Of a stretch of DNA of 57,293 nt, positions 36,089 to 45,377 are shown in pieces. Source of the DNA: JAXGYX01 sp964487355 (GTDB taxonomy: Bacteria > Bacillota > Clostridia > Saccharofermentanales > Fastidiosipilaceae). The first letter of the stretch is position 1. The number at the start of each line of letters is the position of its first letter. The DNA lies in contig CAZAPS010000007.1 of NCBI GenBank assembly GCA_964487355.1, forward strand, positions 1-57,293, in the 5' to 3' direction. Under the pieces are notes generated by a model. That model was not told where the DNA came from and made no database searches. It was given only the letters and a program-made list of their open reading frames with translations. The position numbers were made by a program, and so were the translations under genes.

Positions 36089-37227
36089 TCTATCTCGACC
36101 ACGCGGCCACCACTTTTCCCTATCCGGAGGTGACCGATTATTTTTGTCAGAACATGGGTAGGCATTTCGCCAATCCCGCCTCTCTTTACGACCTGGGCAT
36201 AGCCGAAGAAAAGCGCATCCGCGGCTCGCTGACGTCCATCGCCGAAGACTTGGGTTGCGACGCTGATGAACTGATCGTGACCTCAGGAGCCACCGAAAGC
36301 ACCAACAATGTGATCAAAGGCCATCTGTTCGCGCAAAGGAGGCGAGGCAAGCACATGATCACCTCCGCCGGCGAACACAGCGCCACCTATGAAACCTGTA
36401 AATACATGAATGAAATCGGCTATACGGTCGATTTTCTGCCGTTGCGCGAAGATGGAAGCAATGATTACTCACAGATTCCTTCGCTTGCCGGCGAGAAGAC
36501 CACGCTGCTTTCTTTTATCGCGGTAAACAATGAGACCGGCGCGATCAGCCCGATCGATGAGCTGATCCAATTGCGCGACCGGTTCTGTCCACAAGCCGCG
36601 ATCCATATCGATTATGTGCAGGGTTGGAACCGCCTGCCGATCAATTTGCACGCCACCGGCGTGGATTACGCCTCTTTTTCGGGACATAAGATTCATGGTC
36701 CAAAGGGAGTGGGTCTGCTGTACGTGCGCAAAGGCCGGACATTGCCACCCTTGCTGCACGGAGGAGATCAGCAAAGAGGAAGGCGAAGCGGCACCGAGCA
36801 CTCGGTGGCCGTCGGCGCACTCGCGCTCGCCTCGCGCAAGGGAGCGGCGCTCAGAGCGGACGGATACGCGCACGCCCTCCGGTTGCGCCAAGCCATGATC
36901 GAACTGCTTCAACCTGCCAATCCCATCCTGCGTGACCAAGGTGTCAGGGTACCGCATATTTTAAGCCTGTCCTTTCCGGGCATCCAGTCCGAGACGCTGT
37001 TGCATATGCTGGAGGCCGAACAAATCTATGTTTCGACCCAATCGGCCTGTTCCTCCAAGCTGCGCACCTACAGCAGGACGCTCGAGGCCATGGGTGTCTC
37101 ACGAAAGGAAGCGCTTGGTTCTTTGCGACTGAGTTTTGACGCCACAAACACAATGGAAGAAGTGAGAACGGCAGGCGAGGCGATTGTGCGCAATGTCAAG
37201 ACACTGCGAAAACATACCCAGACCTGA
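36085..37227 (+). CDS. Cysteine desulfurase (NifS/NifZ type) paired with thiI
   Basis: Releases sulfur from cysteine as an enzyme persulfide. The start is MIYLDHAATTFPYPEV, TSGATESTNN binds PLP, the PLP lysine is K202 in SGHKIHGPKGVG, and the persulfide cysteine is C322 in STQSACSSKLR. In Bacillus subtilis, NifZ next to thiI supplies sulfur for 4-thiouridine; the thiI gene 83 bp downstream suggests the same role here. The ATG sits in the gntR stop and has GGAGGAAA upstream. Confidence 0.92.
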   Translation: MIYLDHAATTFPYPEVTDYFCQNMGRHFANPASLYDLGIAEEKRIRGSLTSIAEDLGCDADELIVTSGATESTNNVIKGHLFAQRRRGKHMITSAGEHSATYETCKYMNEIGYTVDFLPLREDGSNDYSQIPSLAGEKTTLLSFIAVNNETGAISPIDELIQLRDRFCPQAAIHIDYVQGWNRLPINLHATGVDYASFSGHKIHGPKGVGLLYVRKGRTLPPLLHGGDQQRGRRSGTEHSVAVGALALASRKGAALRADGYAHALRLRQAMIELLQPANPILRDQGVRVPHILSLSFPGIQSETLLHMLEAEQIYVSTQSACSSKLRTYSRTLEAMGVSRKEALGSLRLSFDATNTMEEVRTAGEAIVRNVKTLRKHTQT

Positions 37228-37310
37228 CTAAATCATACGGATTATAGGCAAACAACAGATAAACAGATAAAGGAACACAGATTAGAGTGACACGGTTAGA
37301 AAGAAAGCAT

Positions 37311-38516
37311 ATGGCCAGCGAGCAAAAATTTGACACCATCATCCTCGCCCGAATCGGCGAGATCACACTAAAAGGGAAAAACCGCAAGCAGTTTGAAAAA
37401 CAATTGACGCGCAACATGGCGCGGCGGTTGAAACGGGTGGGCGACTATGAAGTCAACCGAAGCCAATCGCGCATCTGGGTGCTGCCTCAGGATGAGGAGG
37501 CCGAACAAAATCTGGAGCGCGCCATGAAGGTCGTGACGAGCGTGTTTGGCGTGGTGTCCGCCAGCTTGGTACGGCGGTTTGAAAGTGACATGGAAGAGTT
37601 GTTCACGCAGGCCTGTGACTACGTCAGGAGCGAAATCATACCGCGTCCGGGAATGACTTTCAAGGTTGAGACAAGGCGTGGCGACAAGCAATTTCCTTTG
37701 ATCTCACAGGAGATCAGCGCCCGGACAGGCGCGGCTGTCTTGTCCTGCTTTGATGAGCTGTCTGTCGACGTGCATCGGCCGGACTTCATACTTTACTGCG
37801 AGGTCCGCGATCAACAAATGTATCTTTACAGCAAAATCGTGCCGGGTGTGCGCGGCCTGCCGACCGGCACCTCCGGCAAAGCCATGCTGTTGTTGTCAGG
37901 TGGCATCGACAGCCCGGTCGCGGGCTATCTGATCGCCTCCAGAGGAGTGACCATCGAGTCGATCTATTTTCACACCTTTCCTTACACCAGCGATCGAGCC
38001 AAAGAGAAGGTGGTCGAACTGGCGACCCGTGTGGCCGACTACTCCGGGAAGATGAGACTGCATGTCGTCGATTTCACTGAGACGCAGCTGGCCATCAACG
38101 CGGCCTGTCCGGCGGAACATCTGACCGTCGTCACACGGCGCATGATGATGCGCGTCAGCGAGAGTTTGGCTCGCAAGACTTACTGTCAGGCGCTGATCAC
38201 AGGTGAAAGCCTTGGACAGGTGGCGAGCCAGACGTTGGAGGCGCTAAACTGCACCAACGCGGTCACCACCATGCCGGTTTTTCGACCGCTGATCGGCTTG
38301 GACAAAGACGACACCATCGAGATCGCCCGCCGGATCGACACCTTCGAGACATCGATTTTGCCATATGAGGACTGCTGCACCGTCTTTGTGGCCAAGAGCC
38401 CCCGCACCCGGCCCACGCTTGAGCAGGTGGAAAAGGCGGAAGAGCAGCTGGATATCGAGCAATTGACGAACGATTGTCTAAATAAGATCGAGACGATCAA
38501 TATTTTATGGGACTAG
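37311..38516 (+). CDS. thiI: tRNA 4-thiouridine synthase
   Basis: Thiolates U8 of tRNA. An N-terminal ferredoxin-like region with ARIGEITLKGKNR leads into a THUMP domain (about 60-170). The PP-loop ATPase motif is LLLSGGIDSPVAGYL. Conserved parts continue as ALITGESLGQVASQT and YEDCCTVF. No rhodanese domain is present, as in Bacillus ThiI. That form depends on a dedicated desulfurase, which is the upstream gene. The GTG at 37287 is an alternative start; ATG 37311 fits the family better. 401 aa. Confidence 0.93.
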   Translation: MASEQKFDTIILARIGEITLKGKNRKQFEKQLTRNMARRLKRVGDYEVNRSQSRIWVLPQDEEAEQNLERAMKVVTSVFGVVSASLVRRFESDMEELFTQACDYVRSEIIPRPGMTFKVETRRGDKQFPLISQEISARTGAAVLSCFDELSVDVHRPDFILYCEVRDQQMYLYSKIVPGVRGLPTGTSGKAMLLLSGGIDSPVAGYLIASRGVTIESIYFHTFPYTSDRAKEKVVELATRVADYSGKMRLHVVDFTETQLAINAACPAEHLTVVTRRMMMRVSESLARKTYCQALITGESLGQVASQTLEALNCTNAVTTMPVFRPLIGLDKDDTIEIARRIDTFETSILPYEDCCTVFVAKSPRTRPTLEQVEKAEEQLDIEQLTNDCLNKIETINILWD

Positions 38517-38663
38517 AGCTGATTTGCCGCGAAGAGCGGATCAAAAGTCGAGCGAATCCTCCATACAATCGCTGCTGAATCAGCAAGATCATATGATACA
38601 ATATCACTGTTCAAATACTGTTTTTATGGTCATATTTTTGTAATAGGGTACCAGGAGGTAATT

Positions 38664-39554
38664 ATGGAATATCCCCATTTGAAAAAATCAGATCCCCAGG
38701 TGTACGCGGCGATCATCTCGGAGACCGGACGCCAGCGAGACAAGCTCGAGCTGATCGCTTCCGAGAATTTTGTTTCGGAAGCCGTGATGGAAGCGGTTGG
38801 TTCCACATTCACCAATAAATACGCCGAAGGTTATCCGTCCAAACGNNNNNNNNNNNNNNNNNNNNNNNNNNNNNNNNNNNNNNNNNNNNNNNNNNNNNNN
38901 NNNNNNNNNNNNNNNNNNNNNNNNNNNNNNNNNNNNNNNNNNNNNCCGTCTCCGGTTCCCTATGCCGATATCATCACCACGACGACACACAAGACACTGC
39001 GTGGCGCGCGTGGCGGTGTCATCATGACAAATGACGAGACAATCGCCAAAAAAATCAATTCCTCCGTCTTTCCGGGCAACCAGGGTGGACCGTTGGTGCA
39101 TGCGATCGCCGGCAAGGCTGTTACATTTGGCGAGGCGCTGAGACCGGAATTCAAAGCTTATCAAAAACAGGTTGTGAAAAACGCCAAAGCCCTCGCGGCC
39201 GGTCTGGTCAAACGAGATCTGCATCTGGTTTCGGGCGGCACCGATAACCATTTGATGCTGTTGGATCTGCGCGGCACCGGTGTGACCGGCAAACAATTAC
39301 AAAACCTGCTGGACGAGGTCAACATCACCGTCAACAAAAACGGCGTGCCCAACGATCCGGAAAAGCCGTTCATAACCTCCGGCATCAGGATCGGCACCCC
39401 GGCGGTCACCACACGCGGACTGCTTGAGGAAGACATGGACGTCATCGCGGATTTGATCCACAAAACGCTGACCGACTACGACAATCAGGCGGATTACATT
39501 CGCGAGCAAGTCGCTGCTTTGACCACTAAATATCCGTTGTACCCGGAGGGATGA
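38664..39554 (+). CDS. glyA: Serine hydroxymethyltransferase, internally broken by an assembly gap
   Basis: Converts serine and THF to glycine and methylene-THF. The left part ends NKYAEGYPSK, about residue 60. After 100 N the sequence resumes SPVPYADIITTTTHKTLRG, the PLP-lysine block (THK) that sits near residue 215-230 in GlyA. About 150 codons are therefore missing, while the gap counts only for 33. The true gene should be about 410 aa. CAGGAGG precedes the ATG. The frame across the gap matches only by chance. Confidence 0.93.
   Translation: MEYPHLKKSDPQVYAAIISETGRQRDKLELIASENFVSEAVMEAVGSTFTNKYAEGYPSKXXXXXXXXXXXXXXXXXXXXXXXXXXXXXXXXXXPSPVPYADIITTTTHKTLRGARGGVIMTNDETIAKKINSSVFPGNQGGPLVHAIAGKAVTFGEALRPEFKAYQKQVVKNAKALAAGLVKRDLHLVSGGTDNHLMLLDLRGTGVTGKQLQNLLDEVNITVNKNGVPNDPEKPFITSGIRIGTPAVTTRGLLEEDMDVIADLIHKTLTDYDNQADYIREQVAALTTKYPLYPEG
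38846..38945. other. Assembly gap of 100 N inside glyA
   Basis: Exactly 100 undetermined bases. From the flanking glyA residues the real missing length is probably about 450 bp. Confidence 0.99.
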
Positions 39555-39564
39555 GAACGAAGAG

Positions 39565-40920
39565 ATGAAATCATTCCAATCAGCCCCTTTGCCCACCGGA
39601 TCCGAGCATTCATCCGGTGGCGAAGGGCGCGGACAACCACCCCTGGCCTGGAGAATGGCCCCAACGAGCCTGTCCGAATTTGTCGGGCAGGCACATATTT
39701 TAGGTGAGGGAAAACTGCTTCGTCGGATGATCGAGGCCGATAAGCTGAGCTCGATCGTTTTGTTCGGTCCGCCGGGCACCGGCAAGACCTCGCTCGCCAA
39801 AGTCATCGCCACGACGACGCGGTCGGGCTTTCGCCAGTTGAACGCGGTTACCAGCGGAATCAAGGACATCAAGAACGTCATCGAGGAGACGCAAAACCGC
39901 TTAATGAATCCGTCCGGCCGCACTGTTTTGTTCATCGACGAGATTCATCGATTTAACAAGGCTCAACAAGACGCGTTGCTTCCACATGTGGAAGACGGAA
40001 CCTTGATTTTGATCGGCGCCACCACCGAAAATCCGTTCTTCGAGGTCAACAGCGCGCTGGTTTCCCGCTCCACCGTCTTTCAGCTTTATCCATTGAGCGA
40101 TCAGGAGATCGGTCAGGTGATCGACAACGCGCTGACCGATGAGACACGTGGCCTGGGCGCCATGAGCGTGCGCCTGGAAGAAGAGGCGAGCGCGTTCATT
40201 CGCGATCGTTCGGACGGTGATGCCCGCCGCGCCTTGAACGCGGTCGAGCTTGCGGTCTTGTCGACACCGCCGGATGACTCCGGAACCATTGTGATCACGT
40301 TGCAGATCGCCGAGGACTGTATGCAACAGCGCTCGGTATATTTTGACAAAGATGGAGAGAACCATTACGACACGATCAGCGCGTTGATCAAGTCCATGCG
40401 CGGCTCGGATCCGGACGCGGCGATCTTTTATTTGGCGCGTGCGCTGAAAGGTGGAGAGGACATCGAGTTTTTAGGGCGGCGTATTGTGATCTGCGCGGCC
40501 GAGGATGTGGGGATGGCCAACCCAAGCGCGTTGACGGTCGCGATGGCCGCCTACGAAGGCGCGAAGGTGATCGGCATGCCCGAAGCCAGAATCCTGCTGG
40601 CCGAGGCTGTGATCATGGTCGCCTCCAGCCCCAAGTCTAACGCCGCCTACTTGGCGATTGACAAGGCGTTGGCGGATGTGGAAAATAAGCGCACCGGCTC
40701 GATTCCACCTCATCTGCGCAACGCGCCTGCCCGCGGCATGAGCGAACTGGGCTATGGAGTGGGCTACAAATATGCCCACGACTATCCCGGAAATATCGTC
40801 GATCAGCAGTATCTGCCGGATGAAATGGTGGGTGTTCGCTATTATCAACCGACAGACAACGGCTATGAAAACAAAATAAAAGGTTGGCTGGAACAGATGC
40901 GAGAGCAAAAGACAAAATAA
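39565..40920 (+). CDS. rarA: Replication-associated recombination protein A (AAA+ ATPase)
   Basis: RarA/MgsA acts at stalled forks with SSB. The family start PTSLSEFVGQAHILGEGKLL is preceded here by a variable segment of about 30 residues. The Walker A is FGPPGTGKTSLAK, the Walker B is LFIDEIHRFNKAQQD, and sensor 1 is ATTENPFFEVN. The C-terminal part has SALIKSMRGSDPDAAIFYLAR and GYGVGYKYAHDYPG, characteristic of RarA. 451 aa, normal. It follows glyA by 10 bp. Confidence 0.95.
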   Translation: MKSFQSAPLPTGSEHSSGGEGRGQPPLAWRMAPTSLSEFVGQAHILGEGKLLRRMIEADKLSSIVLFGPPGTGKTSLAKVIATTTRSGFRQLNAVTSGIKDIKNVIEETQNRLMNPSGRTVLFIDEIHRFNKAQQDALLPHVEDGTLILIGATTENPFFEVNSALVSRSTVFQLYPLSDQEIGQVIDNALTDETRGLGAMSVRLEEEASAFIRDRSDGDARRALNAVELAVLSTPPDDSGTIVITLQIAEDCMQQRSVYFDKDGENHYDTISALIKSMRGSDPDAAIFYLARALKGGEDIEFLGRRIVICAAEDVGMANPSALTVAMAAYEGAKVIGMPEARILLAEAVIMVASSPKSNAAYLAIDKALADVENKRTGSIPPHLRNAPARGMSELGYGVGYKYAHDYPGNIVDQQYLPDEMVGVRYYQPTDNGYENKIKGWLEQMREQKTK

Positions 40921-40980
40921 ACCGGGTCATCGGTCGGCGACCGGTCGCCTCTAATCAAAATGCTGCCGGTCCGCGCTCAA

Positions 40981-41859
40981 TCACAGCGTGAGAATGACCG
41001 GTTGGCGTTCGCGAAAGGTCGTGAGATAGGAGACACCGAGCTCTTTTAGCCAGTCAATCGTCTCGTCAAAGTACGCACCGACCGCGCCGACTCGATGAGA
41101 ATCGGAACTAAGCGTCAGCATCTTGCCTCCCAGTTCCAGATAGCGCCGGACAATGCCCTCATCGGGCAGACCCGGATCCGCCAGTCCTCTTTGAACCTGA
41201 CTGTGGCGTGTGTTTGTGTTGATCTCCAGACTCTTGCCGTCGGCGATCAGCAGCCGGAAGATCTCGTCAAAGTGGTCCGGAAAATCGGCATAGCGCAGGA
41301 TCGGATCGTCGTAGGGCGCATATCGAGTGACATAGTCATAATGCGCCAGCACATCGAAATTATGCTGATTTTTGAGCATTTCGATAATAACCTCAAGGTA
41401 ACGTCCATATGATATCACCTTGTCGTCATCGTAAAACTGGTCATAATGAAAGAGATCTCGATAGTCCACACAGTGAACCGCCGCGATCACGATATCAAAC
41501 GGGTATTGTTCGACCAGACGATCCAACTCCTCCGCGAGATAGGGCATATAACCGAGTTCGATTCCGGACAGCAATTCAAATTCGGGATGAGATTTGGCCA
41601 ACTGTCTTTTCTTCTCGTCGAGCAGGTTCATGTAGGCTTCGATGTTGAAGACCCATTCATCAGGTTGCGGCAAAGAATCCACCGGCGAGACACCGACTTG
41701 AAAAAATCCGTCGATCACGTCTTTGTCATAGTGCTCGGTCACCGCGATGCCTTTAAGCCCCCGCTGGAGCGCGTCGGCGACCAGCTCATCCAGAGTCTGT
41801 TTGCCATCGATGGAGAAATGCATAGTATGGTTATGTGAATCAATCATTGCAGGCGACAT
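40981..41859 (-). CDS. PHP-domain phosphatase, histidinol-phosphatase-like
   Basis: A 292-aa metal-dependent hydrolase of the PHP superfamily. Metal ligands are in MIDSHNHTMHFSIDG, TEHYD, GIELGY, AVHCVD, LAHYDYVTRY and SSDSHRVGAVG, all in the order of HisJ/HisK-type histidinol phosphatases. No other histidine-biosynthesis gene is nearby, so another phosphoester substrate is possible. It faces rarA and is divergent from the M18 peptidase gene. Confidence 0.85.
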   Translation of the reverse strand: MSPAMIDSHNHTMHFSIDGKQTLDELVADALQRGLKGIAVTEHYDKDVIDGFFQVGVSPVDSLPQPDEWVFNIEAYMNLLDEKKRQLAKSHPEFELLSGIELGYMPYLAEELDRLVEQYPFDIVIAAVHCVDYRDLFHYDQFYDDDKVISYGRYLEVIIEMLKNQHNFDVLAHYDYVTRYAPYDDPILRYADFPDHFDEIFRLLIADGKSLEINTNTRHSQVQRGLADPGLPDEGIVRRYLELGGKMLTLSSDSHRVGAVGAYFDETIDWLKELGVSYLTTFRERQPVILTL

Positions 41860-41964
41860 GCCATTATTGCTCCTCTATTGGTGTATGATATTCAGTTCGA
41901 TCCGCTTGGATCAAGTTATTTTCAGCTCGTTGAATTTAATCACGTTTCATTTTATACTATTTTA

Positions 41965-41992
41965 AATGATTTGGCTTTTTAATGATTTGGCT
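41965..41992. repeat. Tandem 12-bp direct repeat in the intergenic region
   Basis: AATGATTTGGCT occurs at 41965-41976 and again at 41981-41992 (16-bp period). It lies in the AT-rich 239-bp gap between the divergent PHP and M18 genes. A TATAAT at 42007-42012, possibly the M18 -10 box, follows. It may be a regulator site. Confidence 0.55.
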
Positions 41993-42098
41993 ATAAATAA
42001 CTCACCTATAATTATAACTTTAATAAACCTATATATAAAGTAACCAACCACCGGCGCCGACGCTGTTTGGTCGGCTGTCACCAGACAATGGAGAAAAT

Positions 42099-43571
42099 AT
42101 GAATCATTCATCTAATCACATCGATCAGACCGATATGAAGGACACCCCGGTAGAGACACCGGAATCCGGCGCGGCTGAGTTGCAAAGTAAATTGGTATTG
42201 AAATTTCCGACATTGTGGGAGGTCGCGTCCGAAGAGGACCTGGACACCGCTTTCGCTTTCGCCGAGGAATACATGCTCTGCCTGAGCTCGGCGAAGACCG
42301 AACGGATGTTTGTCTCTCAATCGATTGAAGGGCTGGAGGAAATCGGCTTTGTGCCGCTGCGAGACAAAGAAGAGCTCAAGGCGGGAGACAAAGTCTACAC
42401 GTCCATCCGCGGCAAAGGTTTGATGGCGGCGGTCATCGGCGGACATCCCGCCGCGGACGGCTTTAATATTTTGGGAGCCCACGTCGACTCGCCCCGCGCC
42501 GATCTCAAACCACTGCCTCTTTATGAGGACAGCGAGCTGGCTCTATTTAAAACACATTATTACGGCGGCATCAAGAAATATCAGTGGACGACGGTCCCCA
42601 TGGCTTTACATGGGCTGGCCGTTCGACAGGATGGAACGACGGTCGAGATCCATTTGGGGGACGGCGAGGACGATCCGGTCTTTACGTTCAACGAGCTGTT
42701 GATCCATTTATCACAAGAGCAGATGAAGCGATCCGGAAACAACATCGTCAAGGGCGAGGAGCTCAACCTACTGGTCGGCAGCCGTCCATTTGGCGACAGC
42801 GAAATCAAAGATAAAGTCAAGCTGGGCGTGCTGAAAATTCTCTATGACAACTATGGTCTGATCGAAGAAGACCTCGCCACGGCGGAGATTGAAGTGGTTC
42901 CGGCCGGCAAGGCGAGACACGTCGGTTTGGACCGCACGTTTATCGGCGGCTACGGTCAGGACGACCGCGTTTGCGCCTATCCGGCGCTGCGCGCGGTGAT
43001 GGCGGCCGAACGCCCACGTAAGACAGTTGTCTGCATGTTGAGTGACAAGGAAGAGGTCGGCAGCGACGGAAACACCGGCGCTCAATCTCGTATGTACGAG
43101 AACTTCCTGGCCGAGGTGCTGGCGAAGCAAAATGGTGGGTATGATGAGATCTTGTTCCGCCGGGCACTCGAAAACACAAACATGTTGTCCGCCGATGTGA
43201 CCAACGGATTCGACCCGACGTTCGCTTCGGTGTCCGACAAACAAAACCAGGCCTACCTGGGCAAAGGGATCAACCTGAGCAAATATACCGGATCCAGAGG
43301 AAAAAGCGGCGCGAGCGACGCCAACGCTGAATTCATGTCCAAGGTGACCGCGCTGTTTCGCGCCAACAACATTCCCTGGCAAACCGGCGAAATGGGAAAA
43401 GTCGATATCGGCGGCGGAGGCACCATCGCGAAGTATATGGCGAACACCGGCATGGAGGTCTTGGACTGTGGCGTGCCCGTGTTGTCCATGCACTCGCCTT
43501 TCGAGGTCACCCATAAACTGGACGTGTATTACACATACCTGGCTTACAAATGTTTCATCGATTTCATGTAA
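42099..43571 (+). CDS. M18-family aminopeptidase
   Basis: Zinc aminopeptidase of the aspartyl/aminopeptidase I family, cytosolic. Metal and core motifs are GAHVDSPRADLKPLPLY, KTHYYGGIKKYQW, SDKEEVGSDGNTGAQS and, at the end, LSMHSPFEVTHKLDVYYTY. The length of 490 aa fits M18. GGAGAAAAT precedes the ATG. It likely trims peptides during nutrient use. It is not linked to a transporter here. Confidence 0.93.
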   Translation: MNHSSNHIDQTDMKDTPVETPESGAAELQSKLVLKFPTLWEVASEEDLDTAFAFAEEYMLCLSSAKTERMFVSQSIEGLEEIGFVPLRDKEELKAGDKVYTSIRGKGLMAAVIGGHPAADGFNILGAHVDSPRADLKPLPLYEDSELALFKTHYYGGIKKYQWTTVPMALHGLAVRQDGTTVEIHLGDGEDDPVFTFNELLIHLSQEQMKRSGNNIVKGEELNLLVGSRPFGDSEIKDKVKLGVLKILYDNYGLIEEDLATAEIEVVPAGKARHVGLDRTFIGGYGQDDRVCAYPALRAVMAAERPRKTVVCMLSDKEEVGSDGNTGAQSRMYENFLAEVLAKQNGGYDEILFRRALENTNMLSADVTNGFDPTFASVSDKQNQAYLGKGINLSKYTGSRGKSGASDANAEFMSKVTALFRANNIPWQTGEMGKVDIGGGGTIAKYMANTGMEVLDCGVPVLSMHSPFEVTHKLDVYYTYLAYKCFIDFM

Positions 43572-43652
43572 GGATTGAACGGGCTCGACGCCGTTTAAGG
43601 ATAAAGAGCGTGATCATGACACAATTTCAGTATCAGTATATGGAGAGTTAAA

Positions 43653-44111
43653 ATGAAAGAAATTGACCGTCAGCATAAAAACACGACGCCGTTAGTTTCT
43701 CGGCATACAGACTTTACCGTGCCTCGCTCGCCGGAATCCAGGTCCGCGCGCGCGTTCGCCGGCCGGGGGGCGGGTGATCACGCCCCGGCGGGTAAACGGC
43801 CTGAAGATTTAGGCAGCATACGGGCCAGCGCCGATGATGAGGAAGCGGAGTTGCCCGGATTCACAATGCCCAAGCCGCCGCGTAAAACACTTGCGCAGCG
43901 ATTGAACCGACAGGGGAAGGCGAAAATCTATCGTTTGAAAGGCTACACCTCGGTCGCCCGAGTCAACCGCAAACAACGCAGAGACCGCGAGCACCATCGA
44001 GTCGTCACCGTGAGGATCGTGTTGACCCTGATCGCCATCTTGCTGATCGCCATTTTGATTTGGAATCCATTTTCGACATTGCGGGAGTTTTTTCACGCCT
44101 TGGGTTTTTGA
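43653..44111 (+). CDS. Hypothetical protein with one C-terminal membrane helix
   Basis: 152 aa, not recognised. The first 125 residues are polar and rich in Arg, Lys, Pro and Asp, probably cytosolic and partly disordered. They include a basic block (KQRRDREHHR). One transmembrane segment follows (VRIVLTLIAILLIAILIW, about 121-138), then a short outside tail. This order resembles small divisome or cell-envelope proteins such as FtsL types, but no motif supports that. TGGAGAG lies upstream of the ATG. It is next to a tyrosine recombinase in convergent orientation. Confidence 0.75.
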   Translation: MKEIDRQHKNTTPLVSRHTDFTVPRSPESRSARAFAGRGAGDHAPAGKRPEDLGSIRASADDEEAELPGFTMPKPPRKTLAQRLNRQGKAKIYRLKGYTSVARVNRKQRRDREHHRVVTVRIVLTLIAILLIAILIWNPFSTLREFFHALGF

Positions 44112-44186
44112 CCGCTCACTCGATCCATTCCAAAGGCGCGTCAAATTGCGCTTGTGGCCGCCCGGCGAATCATGCCCGCTGTTTTT

Positions 44187-45191
44187 TCACTCGTCATCTT
44201 CGCGCGTGGTGGTGGAACGCAGTGACGCGAGCGGATTGCTGTCCACCGCGTCATGCAGACTGTCGCTGTCCACATGGGTATAGATCTCGGTCGTTGAGAC
44301 ACTCTCGTGTCCGAGGATCTGCTGCAACAGCCGAATATCCACCTGCCCGTACTTATGCATCAAAGTGGCGGCGGTATGGCGCAATTTGTGAGTTGAATAG
44401 CGCTTGGGATCCAGACCGGATTGATAAAGATATTTCTTGATCATGCGCTGAACGGTGGATGGCGCGATGCGATTGCCCTGACGGCTGATGAACAGCGCGT
44501 TTTTATCGGTTAAATTTCGTTTCGGACGGACCGCCAGATAATTATCCAACGCCTGAATACAGGCGCCATTCAAGTAGATGGTCCGTTCCTTGTCACCTTT
44601 TCCAACCACGCGCAAGGTTTCACCCTGAATGTCCTGTAGATCAATGCCGCACAGCTCTGAAAGGCGCATGCCGCAGTTTAAAAACAATGTCAAAATACAG
44701 TAATCTCGTTCCGAAAACTGGTTTTCCTTGTTGTCCGCCGCGTTCAGCAACGCCCGTGACTCGTCCAGCGTCAGATAGCGCGGCAGTCGTTTGGGCTGAC
44801 TGGGCGACTCCAGATCCGCGGTGGGATCGTTTTCGATCACATTCACTTTGCTTTTTAGGTAGCGAAAGAAACTGCGCATGGCCGAGACTTTGCGGGCGCG
44901 GTTGGCAGCGGACGCCTTGCGTTCCCTGGTCAGGTACCCCAAAAACGCGTAACAATCAGACAGCGTGACGCTTTGCACAAACTCTTCGTTGATCATGTGG
45001 ATTTCGATTTCATTGATTTTGGTCAGCTTGGGAACGAGGCCGCGGCGCTGACGCAAAAAGCGAAAAAAGAGCGCCAAATCGTAGCGATATTCTTTGACCG
45101 TGCTGTCGGCCCGCCCTTTAATCGTCTGCATATAATTCAAGAAATCGTCCAGCAGAGCAAACGTCGTGGGTTCATTCTTTTCTTCAAACAT
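44187..45191 (-). CDS. Tyrosine recombinase, XerC/XerD-like
   Basis: A 334-aa site-specific recombinase. The N-terminal SAM-like core-binding domain spans about 15-140. The catalytic set is complete: Arg in GMRLSELCGID, Lys in VVGKGDKERTIYL, HKLRHTAATLM (His and Arg), and LGHESVSTTEIYTHVD with His and the nucleophile Tyr. It could be a chromosomal Xer enzyme or an integrase relic. No attachment site, excisionase or phage genes are near, which favours a Xer role. The ATG at 45191 has AAAGGTG upstream; a TTG at 45215 is less likely. Confidence 0.9.
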   Translation of the reverse strand: MFEEKNEPTTFALLDDFLNYMQTIKGRADSTVKEYRYDLALFFRFLRQRRGLVPKLTKINEIEIHMINEEFVQSVTLSDCYAFLGYLTRERKASAANRARKVSAMRSFFRYLKSKVNVIENDPTADLESPSQPKRLPRYLTLDESRALLNAADNKENQFSERDYCILTLFLNCGMRLSELCGIDLQDIQGETLRVVGKGDKERTIYLNGACIQALDNYLAVRPKRNLTDKNALFISRQGNRIAPSTVQRMIKKYLYQSGLDPKRYSTHKLRHTAATLMHKYGQVDIRLLQQILGHESVSTTEIYTHVDSDSLHDAVDSNPLASLRSTTTREDDE

Positions 45192-45377
45192 CGTCCGGAC
45201 ACCTTTCTTGTGCAAGTTCTAGTGATTAAGAATGCAGATTTATGATTTAATCTGGCATTTTTTAAGTATAACTAGAATAGCATAATAAAAGTATGATATT
45301 TTAACGTAGAAGACTTTCAAAGAAGTCTGCGGAATTATGTATTTTTATTCATTTGTTAAATGATATGGAGGAATGAT

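Noticed and set aside
44187..45191. Prophage integrase
   Set aside because: No att repeats, excisionase or phage genes nearby; a chromosomal Xer role fits better, though not proven.
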